A stretch of DNA of 64,000 bases, from NCBI RefSeq assembly GCF_004193175.1, contig NZ_SAUH01000001.1, positions 1,281,501 through 1,345,500 on the forward strand. The letters run 5' to 3'. Position numbers and translations under genes: made by a program. This DNA comes from Streptomyces sp. RFCAC02 (GTDB lineage Bacteria > Actinomycetota > Actinomycetes > Streptomycetales > Streptomycetaceae). The stretch's first letter is position 1. Each line of letters begins with the position of its first letter. Under the pieces are notes generated by a model that saw nothing but the letters and a program-made list of their open reading frames with translations, made no database searches and was not told where the DNA came from. Positions 25,121 to 33,776 of this stretch are shown here, piece by piece.

Positions 25121-26599
25121 TCAGCTCAGTGTCGCCGTGCCCGCGATGTAGCCGTAGCGGGTGCGGAGCCGGTCGATCGCCGCCGGATCGTGGTGGCGCA
25201 GGGCCTCGGCCACCTCTTCCGGCGGCGCGTCGATCCCCGCGTTGAGCAGTTGGCCGCCGCGCAGCAGCATGGCGAAGCTGAGGAGGTAGGTGACGAGGCC
25301 GGCCGCCATCGTCCCGCCGTACAGCCAGGCCGTGACCGTCTCGATGGTGCGGTCGAACTCGAAGAGCCACACCGGGTCCTCGCCGAGCACCAGGAGGCCG
25401 AGGGTGAAGATCCCGGTGAACGGCAGCATCGTCACCAGCGCCACGCTGGTGCGGTGCCGGGCGAACCACGGTCTGCGCAGCAGCAGTACGCCCCATGCGC
25501 AGGCGTTGGCGACGAGGAGGACCGCCTGCGCGTCGATCGCCAGGTCCGAGTACCAGGGCAGCGCGTCGAAGGCCGCCGGGGTGAGGGCGGCGGCGGTGAC
25601 GCCGGCTCCCGCGCACAGCAGGGCGATCAGGAAGAAGAGGACCCGTTCCCCGGCCGACGCGGTGGGCTTCTCCGGTGACCAGGACGGGCGCAGCGGCCCC
25701 GTGCCGGTCTCGCCGTGCGCCGGTTCGCGGAGCTTCTCCGGGTCCTCGGCGAACCGCTGGCCGACGAGGCGGCGGTGCAGGAGGACCCGGGAGTCGTCGT
25801 CCGGTGCGGCCGGGTCGTACCAGACGTCGAACGTGTTGCCCTCGGCCGGCGCCCAGCACGGGTACTCGGTGACGCGGATCTCCGCCGTCCGCTCGCCGCC
25901 GCCGGGCAGCGGCCAGGTGAGGGTCAGGCGGAAGACGGGCAGCCTGTCGAGCCACTTGCCGGTGTGCCGTGCCGCCGTCACCGTGGCGACGGCGTGCGTG
26001 CCGCCGTCGACGACCTCGCGCAGGACGCGCCGGCTGTCGCGGCGCCAGGAGCGGGCGGCGCGCATGCGGATCCAGTCGAACCGCAGGATCCGGACGACGG
26101 GCAGGCAGATGACCAGGAGGAGCCCCAGCACGGCCTGCCGCCACCAGGCCGCGTCGGCCACGGCCCCCCAGGGGACGAGGAAGTGGCCGGCGGCCATGCC
26201 GGTGAGGAAGCCGGCGCAGCCGGTGCACCGCTGGACGGCGCCGCCGTTGGTGGGCGCGAAGCACGAGTTGCTGTCGTGCGGCACCTCGCTCTCGCCGAAC
26301 CCGTAGATCTGGCGCAGCGCCTGGTTCCCCACCAGGTTGGCGGCGAACGCGACGGACGGCAGGAAGAGGTAGGCGGCGGTCGCGGCCAACGGGCTGCCCC
26401 CGCCGAAGGCGAAAAGGGGCTCGTCGAACAGGAGCGACGCCGTGACGGCGATGTACGCGGCCCCCACGAGCGCCCACAGGACGCCGATGAGCGGCAGCCG
26501 CAGCCGGAGGCCGCGCAGCCGGTCCGCCACGATGACCGGTGACGTGGGGAACGGGAACGTGTCGCCGTCCGGCCGGGCGAGGTTCAGCGGGAAGGCCAT
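25121..26599 (-). CDS. Polytopic membrane protein with an extracytoplasmic beta domain, function unknown
   Basis: A 492-residue protein not recognised as a named family. About four N-terminal helices start at LPLIGVLWALVGAAYIAVTASLLF. A Cys-bearing loop, DSNSCFAPTNGGAVQRCTGCAG, may hold a disulphide or metal. A central soluble region (residues about 195-300: VATVTAARHTGKWLDRLPVFRLTLTWPLP... CWAPAEGNTFDVWYDP) recalls DUF3592-type domains. Four or five more helices end in a short soluble helical tail with LRHHDPAAIDRLRTRYGY. Its first 16 nt overlap the end of the glycosyltransferase gene, so it is translated from the same transcript. Confidence 0.75.
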   Translation of the reverse strand: MAFPLNLARPDGDTFPFPTSPVIVADRLRGLRLRLPLIGVLWALVGAAYIAVTASLLFDEPLFAFGGGSPLAATAAYLFLPSVAFAANLVGNQALRQIYGFGESEVPHDSNSCFAPTNGGAVQRCTGCAGFLTGMAAGHFLVPWGAVADAAWWRQAVLGLLLVICLPVVRILRFDWIRMRAARSWRRDSRRVLREVVDGGTHAVATVTAARHTGKWLDRLPVFRLTLTWPLPGGGERTAEIRVTEYPCWAPAEGNTFDVWYDPAAPDDDSRVLLHRRLVGQRFAEDPEKLREPAHGETGTGPLRPSWSPEKPTASAGERVLFFLIALLCAGAGVTAAALTPAAFDALPWYSDLAIDAQAVLLVANACAWGVLLLRRPWFARHRTSVALVTMLPFTGIFTLGLLVLGEDPVWLFEFDRTIETVTAWLYGGTMAAGLVTYLLSFAMLLRGGQLLNAGIDAPPEEVAEALRHHDPAAIDRLRTRYGYIAGTATLS

Positions 26600-27747
26600 G
26601 GACGGCGCCCCTCTCGGTGAGCGGCCCCGGTGACGCCGGTGTAGAGGGTGAGGAGGCGGTCGATGACGCGGGGCAGGGTGAAGTGGTCCTCGACCAGGCG
26701 CCGGCCCGCGCGGGAGGCCGCGTCGTTCGCCGCGGGGTCGAGCAGGCCGAGGATCGCGTCCGGGATGGCGTCGGCCGAGGCGGCGACGCGGCCGGCGGCG
26801 GCGCGCGCGATGTCCGGCGCGAGGCCCGTGCCGGCGCGGACCACGACGGGGGTGCCGACCGACAGCGCTTCGAGGACGGACAGGGGGAACGCGTCCTGCG
26901 TCGAGGGCAGGACGAGCGCCGTCGCGGCCTTGAGGCGGTCGAGGACGGCGGGGCCGTCGAGGGCGCCGGGGTGGTCCAGGGAGGCGCGGACTCCGAGCGC
27001 GTCGGCGAGGGCGAGGGTGTCCGGGAGGGCGCCGGTGTCGGGTCCGGCGAGGACGAAGCGGGTGTCGGGCCGCCGCGCGAGGACGGCCGGCATCGCGCGG
27101 ACGAAGTCGTCGGGGCGCTTCCCCGCCTGGATCCGCGCGAGGTAGAGGACGGTGGGGGGGCCGGGCGGGAGGGGGCGGCGGTGCGGCTGGGGCGGCACGC
27201 CGTTGACGAGGCGGTGCTGCGGCGCGATCGGGTGCGGGGCGAGGACGGCGGCGGTCGCGTCGCGCTCCTGCTCCGTGAGGTGCAGGACGGCGTCGGCGCG
27301 GCGCAGGACGCGGCGGACGCCGAGGTGGTCCACGAGGCGGGCGACGCGGTGCGGCGTCGGGTCGATCATGCCGTGGGTCTGGAGGACGAGCGGGGTGCCG
27401 GCGCGCAGGGCGAGCAGGGCCATGGGGAGGGTGATCAGGTCCCGCATGAGGTGGACGTGCACGACGTCGGCGGAGCGGACGTACGCCATGGCGCGGGCCA
27501 GGAGCGCGGGGGACGTGATGCCGCTGACCTCGAAGCGGGGCAGGACGTGGCGGGCGCGGAAGAGCCGTACGGGCACGCCGTCCACGGAGCGGGGCAGCGG
27601 CCCGGTCGGGAAGTCGTCGGCGAGGGCGACGAGCGTGGCCCGGACGTCCCGCTCGCGCAGGCCGCGGCAGAGGTGGAACGCGACCCGCGTGGGGCCGCCG
27701 AACGCGTGGGTGGGCGTGTGCAGCGTGACGACGTGCAGTACCCGCAT
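26584..27747 (-). CDS. Family 4 glycosyltransferase
   Basis: A 387-residue GT-B retaining glycosyltransferase. N-terminal domain: VLHVVTLHTPTHAFGGPTRVAFHLCRGL, VDVVHVHLMRDLITLP and LQTHGMIDPTP. C-terminal donor-binding domain: TVLYLARIQAGKRPDDFVRA and VLPSTQDAFPLSVLEALSVGTPVVVRAGTG, where the E-x7-E signature is kept as EALSV...G. It likely extends the repeat unit of the surface polysaccharide. The start at ATG 27747 gives the standard family opening; an upstream in-frame ATG has no better site. It ends inside the start of the following membrane protein gene (16-nt overlap). Confidence 0.92.
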   Translation of the reverse strand: MRVLHVVTLHTPTHAFGGPTRVAFHLCRGLRERDVRATLVALADDFPTGPLPRSVDGVPVRLFRARHVLPRFEVSGITSPALLARAMAYVRSADVVHVHLMRDLITLPMALLALRAGTPLVLQTHGMIDPTPHRVARLVDHLGVRRVLRRADAVLHLTEQERDATAAVLAPHPIAPQHRLVNGVPPQPHRRPLPPGPPTVLYLARIQAGKRPDDFVRAMPAVLARRPDTRFVLAGPDTGALPDTLALADALGVRASLDHPGALDGPAVLDRLKAATALVLPSTQDAFPLSVLEALSVGTPVVVRAGTGLAPDIARAAAGRVAASADAIPDAILGLLDPAANDAASRAGRRLVEDHFTLPRVIDRLLTLYTGVTGAAHREGRRPWPSR

Positions 27748-27883
27748 GGACCGCCCCCGCCCCCTGCTCCGAGCCGTCAGTGTGATCACCCTACGGGACG
27801 GAAGGGGGCGGGGGGAGGCGTTCGGCCGAGGATCAGGACGAACGGCTCGGCCTGCTGGCGGCCCGCCCGCGGGCGGACGTGTG

Positions 27884-27910
27884 ACCGCCCGCCGGGGTCC
27901 GGCGGGCGGT
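27884..27910 (-). terminator. Strong hairpin downstream of the DUF5709-like gene
   Basis: ACCGCCCGCCGG (27884-27895) and CCGGCGGGCGGT (27899-27910) make a perfect 12-bp stem with a 3-nt loop, 75 nt past the stop codon of the leftward gene. Confidence 0.7.
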
Positions 27911-27984
27911 GTGGTGGCGGCGGCGGGGAGGGTGGTGGCCGGCTCCCCGGCCGCCGCCGGTCCCGGTCGGCGGGCGGCGGCCGG

Positions 27985-28482
27985 TCAGACCGTGCCGTCG
28001 TCCGTGCCCGCCGCCTCGTCCAGGTCGGCGATGTGCATCGCCGCCTCCTCGGCGCCGGCCGCGCCGCCGTCGACGCCCACCTCGTAGGCCGTGACGTCGC
28101 TGTCGGGGCGGCGCGGCGTCAGGTCGTCGTCCGCGGAGACCAGGCGGCCGGCCCGGTCACCGCCGGCCTCGCCGTCGGCGACCGGCTCGCCCCACGCGTC
28201 CTGCTGGTCGCCGATGCCGTCCCCGTCCGGCGGCCGGACGTCCGGCACCTCCTCCGACAGGCGCTGGTCGAGGGTCTCGCCCTCCTCCTGCTCCCGGGCG
28301 GTGAGACCGTGCCCGGTCACCGCGAGCGGCTTCTCGGGCGGCGAGTAGCCCTCGTCGAGGGTCTCGTCGAGGTCCGGCTCACCGAGCGCATTCTCCAGGT
28401 CGCCGGTGTAGGTGACGTCCTCCCGGTCCACGGACTCCGTGGGCTGGTAGACCTCGTCACCCATCAGTTCGTCGTCCGGCAC
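27985..28482 (-). CDS. Acidic DUF5709-like protein
   Basis: A 165-residue, strongly acidic soluble protein of a family common in actinobacteria and without known function. Recognisable pieces are DLENALGEPDLDETLDEGYSPPEKPLAV, GLTAREQEEGETLDQRLSEEVPDV and a C-terminal AAMHIADLDEAAG. The composition (Asp, Glu, Gly) suggests a largely disordered or stress-related protein. GGAGGAG lies 7 nt before the GTG at 28482. It stands alone between two hairpins (28514-28531 upstream and 27884-27910 downstream). Confidence 0.85.
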   Translation of the reverse strand: MPDDELMGDEVYQPTESVDREDVTYTGDLENALGEPDLDETLDEGYSPPEKPLAVTGHGLTAREQEEGETLDQRLSEEVPDVRPPDGDGIGDQQDAWGEPVADGEAGGDRAGRLVSADDDLTPRRPDSDVTAYEVGVDGGAAGAEEAAMHIADLDEAAGTDDGTV

Positions 28483-28513
28483 GACGGTCTCCTCCCTGCT
28501 TCCGCGCGGTGTC

Positions 28514-28531
28514 CCCGGCCCTGCGGCCGGG
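28514..28531 (-). terminator. Short hairpin downstream of the Rieske gene
   Basis: CCCGGCC (28514-28520), loop CTGC, GGCCGGG (28525-28531): a 7-bp GC stem about 55 nt after the leftward Rieske gene. A second palindrome, GCGGGTACCCGC, lies at about 28572-28583. Confidence 0.5.
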
Positions 28532-28585
28532 CGTCGTCGCCGCGCGCTCTCGTGCGTTCTGCCGTGTCACGGACGCGGGTACCCG

Positions 28586-29527
28586 CTAACCGTTCTTCTT
28601 CGCACTCTCCGGGAAACGGGCCTGGACCCGGCCGCCGACCACCCGCGTCTCGAACACCGGCTGCGGCGCCGTCGCGGGGCCCTGCACGTTCCAGCCGTCC
28701 GTGAGCCGGAACACGCTCCCGTGCCACGGGCAGCGCACGCAGCCGTTCTCGATCTCGCCGTCCGACAGCGGTCCTCCCATGTGCGAGCACTGGTCCGCCA
28801 GCACGCGGACCGCGCCGTCCTCCTCGCGGACGACCAGTACCGGGATGTCCCCCGCGTCCGCCCGCACGGCACGCCCGAGCGGCAGGTCGTCGAGGACGCC
28901 GACCTCGTGCCACTCGCCGTCCGCGCGGGCCGGGACCTGCTCGGCGTGGTTCGCGCCGGACGCCTGCCGGTAGGCGAGGTGCCCGCCGAGCGCCCCGCCG
29001 AGCGAGACGAGCGTCAGCCCGGCGAACCCGTACGCCCGCCCCGCCATGCGCCGGCCGCGCAGCCGGTGCCACAGGGAGGTGGTGTACAGGAGCAGGCCGC
29101 CGGTGTTCGCCGCGGCGTGGACGAGCCCCACGCGCATCTGCGGCTTGCGCAGGTCGGCCCAGTCCGTCAGGCCGGTGAGCGCGGCCGGGACGGCGGAGAC
29201 GATGCCGATGGCCACGAGCAGGCCGGCGCCGCGCCGCTTGCCCTTCCCCGGCAGGAGGTCGAGGACGGCGGCCGAGGTCCACGTCCCGATGGGGATCTGG
29301 ACCGCGACCGGGTGTGCCGGGTGGCCGAGCGGTTTGCCGTGCAGGATGTCCCGCACGTCGGGCGGGATCGCGTGGACGGCGCGGCGCAGGGGGCCGAGGA
29401 GCGGGTCGGCCGTCCGGGTGGCCTCGATGCGGTCGACGGCCGCGAGGATGCGGCCGGGCCGGTCGGGCTCCGGCATCAGGGAGCGGAACGTGGCGGCTAC
29501 GTCAGGAAGCTTGTCCGAAAAGGCCAT
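28586..29527 (-). CDS. DUF2231 membrane protein fused to a Rieske [2Fe-2S] domain
   Basis: A 313-residue fusion. Residues about 65-200 form a four-helix DUF2231 membrane domain with conserved His residues (LGHPAHPVAVQIPIGTW, VGLVHAAANTGGLLLY), a possible haem or quinone site. The C-terminal 100 residues are a Rieske domain with both ligand pairs: CSHMGGPL (Cys, His) and CPWHGSVF (Cys, His). The architecture suggests a membrane electron-transfer protein. The start could be ATG 29527 or an in-frame GTG at 29542; neither has a strong ribosome site. It is divergent from the small lipoprotein at 29642. Confidence 0.9.
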   Translation of the reverse strand: MAFSDKLPDVAATFRSLMPEPDRPGRILAAVDRIEATRTADPLLGPLRRAVHAIPPDVRDILHGKPLGHPAHPVAVQIPIGTWTSAAVLDLLPGKGKRRGAGLLVAIGIVSAVPAALTGLTDWADLRKPQMRVGLVHAAANTGGLLLYTTSLWHRLRGRRMAGRAYGFAGLTLVSLGGALGGHLAYRQASGANHAEQVPARADGEWHEVGVLDDLPLGRAVRADAGDIPVLVVREEDGAVRVLADQCSHMGGPLSDGEIENGCVRCPWHGSVFRLTDGWNVQGPATAPQPVFETRVVGGRVQARFPESAKKNG

Positions 29528-29641
29528 AACACCCGGTTCCACGTCTCACGGATTCGAAACAGCTCATGAGGCGGGTACCGGCGTGGCGCGCCCGCGCGGT
29601 TAGCCTCTCGGACGGACGACACACCGGAGGGGGAGGACACC

Positions 29642-30115
29642 ATGCGCACATCCCGACGCCTCGTGGTCCCGGCGGTCGCCGCCGCGACCGCGCTCCTACT
29701 GCCCGGCTGCGGCGGCGACGACGGTGACGGCGGCGCGTTCGGCACCGGCAGCGGCGCGGGCGGGACCGGCGGGGAGGACGAGGCGCAGGAGGGCGGTGCG
29801 GGCGGGGGCTCCATCCCGTCCGTGGCCGCCGTGACCGGCGACTGGTACGTGAACCCGGACGACACGATGGAGTCGCACAACCTGTGGCTCAACGGGACCG
29901 ACGCCCGGTTCTACGAGAACGCCGGGACGGACCGCGACTACTGCGACGCCGGCACGATCGACGAGCACGGCCACATCGAGCTGACCACGTGCCACACCTG
30001 GGGCGACGAGCTGTGGCCCGCCCCGTCGGCCGACGTCACGCTCAACGCCGACGGCAGCCTCACCGTCGTGTGGGCGTCGGGCGTGACCGAGGTGTACTGG
30101 AACAAGAACGCCTGA
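29642..30115 (+). CDS. Small secreted lipoprotein, function unknown
   Basis: A 157-residue lipoprotein. Signal RTSRRLVVPAVAAATALLLPGC has its Cys in LPGC. A Gly/Asp/Glu linker (about residues 25-58) precedes a compact beta-rich domain (VTGDWYVNPDDTMESHNLWL to TEVYWNKNA) with two Cys residues (YCDAG, TTCHT) that may form a disulphide. GGAGGGGGAGGA precedes the ATG; a TAGCCT -10-like box lies at 29601-29606. The fold resembles small beta-barrel surface proteins, but I cannot name a family. Confidence 0.82.
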   Translation: MRTSRRLVVPAVAAATALLLPGCGGDDGDGGAFGTGSGAGGTGGEDEAQEGGAGGGSIPSVAAVTGDWYVNPDDTMESHNLWLNGTDARFYENAGTDRDYCDAGTIDEHGHIELTTCHTWGDELWPAPSADVTLNADGSLTVVWASGVTEVYWNKNA

Positions 30116-30128
30116 CGCCGCACGGGGT

Positions 30129-30166
30129 GGGCGTCCGGCGGGCGGTGCGGGGCCCGCCGGACGCCC
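30129..30166. terminator. 15-bp perfect hairpin between convergent genes
   Basis: GGGCGTCCGGCGGGC (30129-30143) and GCCCGCCGGACGCCC (30152-30166) form a perfect 15-bp stem with an 8-nt loop. It serves the lipoprotein gene and the convergent secreted-protein gene. Confidence 0.8.
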
Positions 30167-30190
30167 CCGGCGCTGTTCCGTCGTCGGGCT

Positions 30191-30601
30191 CTACGCGACA
30201 CCCGTCCCGTACCGGCAGTTCGCCTCGTTGTCGCCCCAGTACTCGCAGACCGTGACGTACACGTAGTACCCGTCGGCGAACAGGTTCCCCGAGTCCGCCG
30301 TGCAGCTTCCGTTGTTCGACGGGTCCCGGGTGATGACGAACATGTTGTCACCGTTGGGCGCCGTGCCCACGAGCGTGACGACGACGCCCCGGCCGTCCGA
30401 CGTGTTGTCGCACACCGTGACCTTCTCGAACGACGGCCAGCCGTCCAGGTCGGCGTCGAAGAACGCCGCGCCGCTGCCGCTCGCCGTGTACAGCCAGCCC
30501 ACGTTGTGGGGCGGCACCGCGGCGCTCGCCTGCCCGCCGGTACCGAACGTGAGGGCCGCGACCGCCGCAGCCATGAGACCGAATCGCCGCAACCATCGCA
30601 T
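30191..30601 (-). CDS. Small secreted protein, function unknown
   Basis: A 136-residue exported protein with signal RWLRRFGLMAAAVAALTFGTGGQASA and a likely cut after ASA. The mature part (PPHNVGWLYTASGSGAAFFDADLDGWPSFEKVTVCDNTSDG...) has an aromatic-rich beta pattern and four Cys (VTVCDN, NGSCTADS, VTVCEYW, ANCRYG), likely two disulphides. Its sequence spacing DNTSDGRGVVV and EYWGDNE recalls small actinobacterial secreted proteins of unknown role. GGGGGA precedes the ATG at 30601. It is convergent with the preceding lipoprotein gene. Confidence 0.83.
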   Translation of the reverse strand: MRWLRRFGLMAAAVAALTFGTGGQASAAVPPHNVGWLYTASGSGAAFFDADLDGWPSFEKVTVCDNTSDGRGVVVTLVGTAPNGDNMFVITRDPSNNGSCTADSGNLFADGYYVYVTVCEYWGDNEANCRYGTGVA

Positions 30602-30797
30602 CGGCGATCCCCCTTTCCACAGAATGTCCGTGTCGGACGTGCACGCGCTGAACCGGTGCCGGACCGGTGAACCGCTCCGGAGTGACGGATGGTGTCCGGG
30701 TGAACCACAGGTACTGGGGGGACTGGCGGGGAGCGTAGCAACGCTTCTTCTCGGCCGGAGGGGCGATATTCCGCCGATCACGGCGCACCCGGTGCGC

Positions 30798-30810
30798 GCC
30801 GGACAGGCCC
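30798..30810. repeat. Solo terminal-repeat end abutting the MITE-like element
   Basis: GCCGGACAGGCCC is identical to the outermost 13 bp of the right terminal repeat of the adjacent element and shares the TA at 30811. It looks like the remains of another copy or the filled scar of one. Confidence 0.6.
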
Positions 30811-30974
30811 TAGGGTCTGTCCGGCGGGTCTTGGCGCGGCTCGCGGCGTCGGATGCGGTGCATCGCAAGGCGCCGGATCGCAGCTCATACCCGTCGTATT
30901 CGCGCGATACGGCAACGCAGCGAGGTGCCGTAGCCGGCGTCGCGAGACAGGCAAGATCCGCCGGACAGGCCCTA
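30811..30974. repeat. MITE-like element with 21-bp terminal inverted repeats and TA ends
   Basis: The 410-bp gene-free stretch from 30602 to 31012 contains this 164-bp element. Its left repeat (30813-30833) begins GGGTCTGTCCGGCGG; its right repeat (30952-30972) ends CCGCCGGACAGGCCC. The two match at 19 of 21 positions. Both ends are bordered by TA (30811-30812 and 30973-30974), the duplication expected for IS630/Tc1-mariner transposition. It has no coding capacity of its own. Outside it, the flank holds only the secreted-protein promoter (left) and a short leader (right). Confidence 0.7.
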
Positions 30975-31012
30975 GACTGCCCGCCGGGTGACGGGCGGGC
31001 GGCGGGGGTGCC

Positions 31013-32476
31013 ATGGCGGTCGAGCCGGTGGGGCGGACGAGGGGCGCGCCGCCGCGCGCGGTCCTGTCGCGGGCGCTGTCCGTCCCGCTGATCGCGGGCC
31101 TCGTGGGCGCCCTGCCGCTCGCGGTCGCCGCCCAGCCGGGCGAGGGCGTGCGGGACACGGCGTACTGGCTCCAGCTCACGGTCGCCTGCTACGCCGGGGT
31201 GCGGCTGAGCGCGATGATCCTCTCGGGGCGCCGGCGGCTGGTGCAGGGCGCGTTCTGGCTGTTCTGCTACCTCGCGATGGGCATCGCGCCGCTCGCGCAG
31301 AGCGTGCTGGGCCGCGAGCCGACGCCGGTGCTCGGCCCGCGCGGCGACGTGGTCCTGGCGACGGCGCTGGTGCTGTGCGGGATGGCCGCGTTCGACGTGG
31401 GGGCGCTGCTCGCGCGGCACCGGCCGTCGTCGCGCCGCGGGAGCCGGCCCGCCGCGACGGTGCACAGGACCCGGCTGTACCTGCTGGTGGCGCTCGCGTA
31501 CGCGGGCAGCGCGCTGCTGATCGTCCGGCTCGGCGGCCCCGCCATCTTCTTCACGAGCCGCGAGGAGATCAGCACCGGCCTCGACGAGGTGACGGCGGCC
31601 GGCGACCCGTCGGCCGGGGAGGCGGGGAACGCGCTGCTGCGCGGCTTCGGGACGGTCCCGGCGATGCTGGCGCTGCTGTTCCTGACGCGGTGGCTCGTCA
31701 CGTCCCCGTGGGCGAGGCGGCGGCCGTCCGTGGTCCTGCCCTGGCTGGGGCTCGTCGTCATCAACGTGATCGTGAACAACCCGGTGTCGAACCCGCGGTA
31801 CTGGTTCCTGACGGTGCTGTTCGCGCTGCTGTTCACGGTGTTCCCGCGCAGCCCCGTGATGTACCGGGCCTCGCTCGCGCTGGGCGTGGTGGTCGCGCTG
31901 CTGGTCTTCCCGTTCACGGACAGGTTCCGCTACGGGGAGGACGACGGGCGGCAGCCGGTCGAGGCGGACACGCTGCTGGAGCCGCTGGTGGTGAAGGACT
32001 ACGACCAGGTCGGCATGTTCGCGAACACCCTCACCTACGCGGCGGACGGCAACGGGCACACGTACGGCCGGCAGGTCGCGGGGGCCGCGCTGTTCTTCGT
32101 GCCGCGCGCCGTGTGGGAGGGGAAGCCGGAGGACACCGGCTTCCTCGTCGGCGGGTGGATGGGCACGGACAGCGCGAACCTGTCGTCCCCGCTGTGGGCC
32201 GAATTGTGGCTGGATTTCGGCCCCATCGGCATGACGGCGGGCTTCCTCGGTGTGGGGTACGCGGCGGCGCGTACGGACCGCCGTTACGTACGCCGCACGC
32301 TGGACGACCCGTCCCCCGGCAACGTCCTCGCGGTCGTCGTGCCCGTGCTCGCGGGCTACAGCTTCATCCTCCTGCGCGGCTCCCTGCTCCAGGCGTCCGG
32401 GCGCATCGGGATCGCGCTCTTCTGCCTGGCCCTCGTGACGACACTGCGGGACGGGGGCAGGGCGCGGCTGCGGTGA
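31013..32476 (+). CDS. Wzy-like polysaccharide polymerase (multi-spanning membrane protein)
   Basis: A 487-residue protein with about eleven or twelve predicted helices, the first starting ALSVPLIAGLVGALPLAVAA. A long non-membrane segment (residues about 310-385: RFRYGEDDGRQPVEADTLLEP... FANTLTYAADGNGHTYGRQ... AVWEGKPEDTGFLVGGWMGTDSANLSSPLWAEL) is the place where Wzy/O-antigen polymerases carry their large active loop. No sequence motif proves the activity. The position beside flippase, Wzz-like and glycosyltransferase genes is the main support. GGCGGGGG precedes the ATG at 31013. Confidence 0.78.
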   Translation: MAVEPVGRTRGAPPRAVLSRALSVPLIAGLVGALPLAVAAQPGEGVRDTAYWLQLTVACYAGVRLSAMILSGRRRLVQGAFWLFCYLAMGIAPLAQSVLGREPTPVLGPRGDVVLATALVLCGMAAFDVGALLARHRPSSRRGSRPAATVHRTRLYLLVALAYAGSALLIVRLGGPAIFFTSREEISTGLDEVTAAGDPSAGEAGNALLRGFGTVPAMLALLFLTRWLVTSPWARRRPSVVLPWLGLVVINVIVNNPVSNPRYWFLTVLFALLFTVFPRSPVMYRASLALGVVVALLVFPFTDRFRYGEDDGRQPVEADTLLEPLVVKDYDQVGMFANTLTYAADGNGHTYGRQVAGAALFFVPRAVWEGKPEDTGFLVGGWMGTDSANLSSPLWAELWLDFGPIGMTAGFLGVGYAAARTDRRYVRRTLDDPSPGNVLAVVVPVLAGYSFILLRGSLLQASGRIGIALFCLALVTTLRDGGRARLR

Positions 32477-32499
32477 CGCGGCGGCGGGCCGGGCGTCAC
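32473..32499. terminator. Hairpin spanning two convergent stop codons
   Basis: GTGACGC (32473-32479) and GCGTCAC (32493-32499) form a 7-bp stem across the 19-nt gap between the convergent Wzy-like and flippase genes. Confidence 0.4.
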
Positions 32500-33776
32500 G
32501 GGGCGCGGTGGGCGAGGCGCAGTTCGAGGCCGCAGCGGAGCCACGCGGCGCACGCCTTGGCCGCCGAACCCACGCACAGGCCCCACGCGGCGCCGGTCAT
32601 GCCGCCGACGGCGTAGCCGGTGAGGAGGCAGACGACCGACAGCGCCGAGAAGATGATCTGCAGGGGCAGGGTGGCGCGCGGGCTGAGGACGCGCAGCAGG
32701 AGCAGGCCGCACGTGCCGAGGGCCATGAACGCGTACTGGGTGCCGGTGGCGGGCAGCAGGCTGCGGGCCGCGTCCCAGGTGTCGCCGAGCAGCGCGCGTC
32801 CGGCGGCGTCGGGCAGGAGGAACAGCGCGCCGGCCCACACGGCGGCGAGCGCGGCCAGCGCGCCGCCCGCGCCCGCCGCCGCCCGCGCCTGGGCGTGCGG
32901 GCCGTCCCAGCGGCGCAGGAGGGGCGGGCCGAAGCCGGTGGCGGAGGTGAACAGGACGTTCATCGGCCCGAAGAGCGTGGCAGCGCCGCGCAGCGCGCCG
33001 ACCGCCGGCGCGTCGGCGCCGACGCCGATGCCCACGACGGCGGTCTGCGACGCGGCGCTGCCGACGGCGAACTCCGTGACGAACCGCCGCCCCAGGTGAC
33101 GGCGGTCCAGCAGCGTCATCGGCCGTACGCCCGTGACGCCGCGCGTGCGGTGGATCAGCAGCACGCCGGCCACCAGCAGCGCGGGCAGCGCCGACAGCCC
33201 CCACGCCAGGACCATGCGGCCGGCACCCGTCCCGTAGGGCTGGACGGCCAGCACGGGCACCACGACGGCGAGACGCAGCACGTCGGCCACAAGGGCCAGT
33301 TGGGGCTTCCCGAGCAGGGAGAACGCGTACCGGAGGCTGTCCTGCGTGAGCACGATCGGCAGGACCGCGCCGAGGGCCGCGAGCCCCGCGGGGATGCCGT
33401 CGCGGCCGGCGGCGGACGCGACCGCCGCCAGGAGCGCGCCGAGGGCCGCCGAGGCGCCGAGGGTGAACAGGACGGACGCGCGGGCGTGCCGCTGGAGCTG
33501 CCGTTCCGTGCCGCGCCGCAGCACCAGGGCCTGGCCGACGTAGGCCGTGGCCGCGCCGAGGAGCAGCACGAAGACCGTGTGGACGACGGCGAACGCCGCG
33601 AACCCGTCGGCCGTCGACTGGCGCGCGGCGCATATGACGACCGCGATGTTGGTGAGGGCCGCCACGCCCTGGTCGGCCACCGAGGCCGCGGCGCCGCGGG
33701 CGGCGGCCTGCCCCGGGCTCGGCGCGGACGCCGGGCCGGGGGCGGGCGCGGGCGGGAGGGATTCGTGTCTGGTCAC
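32496..33776 (-). CDS. Polysaccharide flippase (Wzx/MATE-like)
   Basis: A 426-residue integral membrane protein with about twelve helices (AAASVADQGVAALTNIAVVICAA, VVHTVFVLLLGAATAYVGQALVL, and others). It resembles the MOP-superfamily lipid-linked oligosaccharide flippases, starting with the typical 'VADQGVAALTN' helix that opens the cavity. It should move the undecaprenyl-linked repeat unit across the membrane. Its GTG start overlaps the stop codon of the Wzz-like gene by 4 nt, so the three genes 36.9 to 32.5 kb form a coupled leftward operon. Confidence 0.85.
   Translation of the reverse strand: MTRHESLPPAPAPGPASAPSPGQAAARGAAASVADQGVAALTNIAVVICAARQSTADGFAAFAVVHTVFVLLLGAATAYVGQALVLRRGTERQLQRHARASVLFTLGASAALGALLAAVASAAGRDGIPAGLAALGAVLPIVLTQDSLRYAFSLLGKPQLALVADVLRLAVVVPVLAVQPYGTGAGRMVLAWGLSALPALLVAGVLLIHRTRGVTGVRPMTLLDRRHLGRRFVTEFAVGSAASQTAVVGIGVGADAPAVGALRGAATLFGPMNVLFTSATGFGPPLLRRWDGPHAQARAAAGAGGALAALAAVWAGALFLLPDAAGRALLGDTWDAARSLLPATGTQYAFMALGTCGLLLLRVLSPRATLPLQIIFSALSVVCLLTGYAVGGMTGAAWGLCVGSAAKACAAWLRCGLELRLAHRAP

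Noticed and set aside
30602..30797. Coding sequence between the secreted protein and the MITE
   Set aside because: The open frames there are short and show no codon bias or family match; the stretch looks like promoter DNA.
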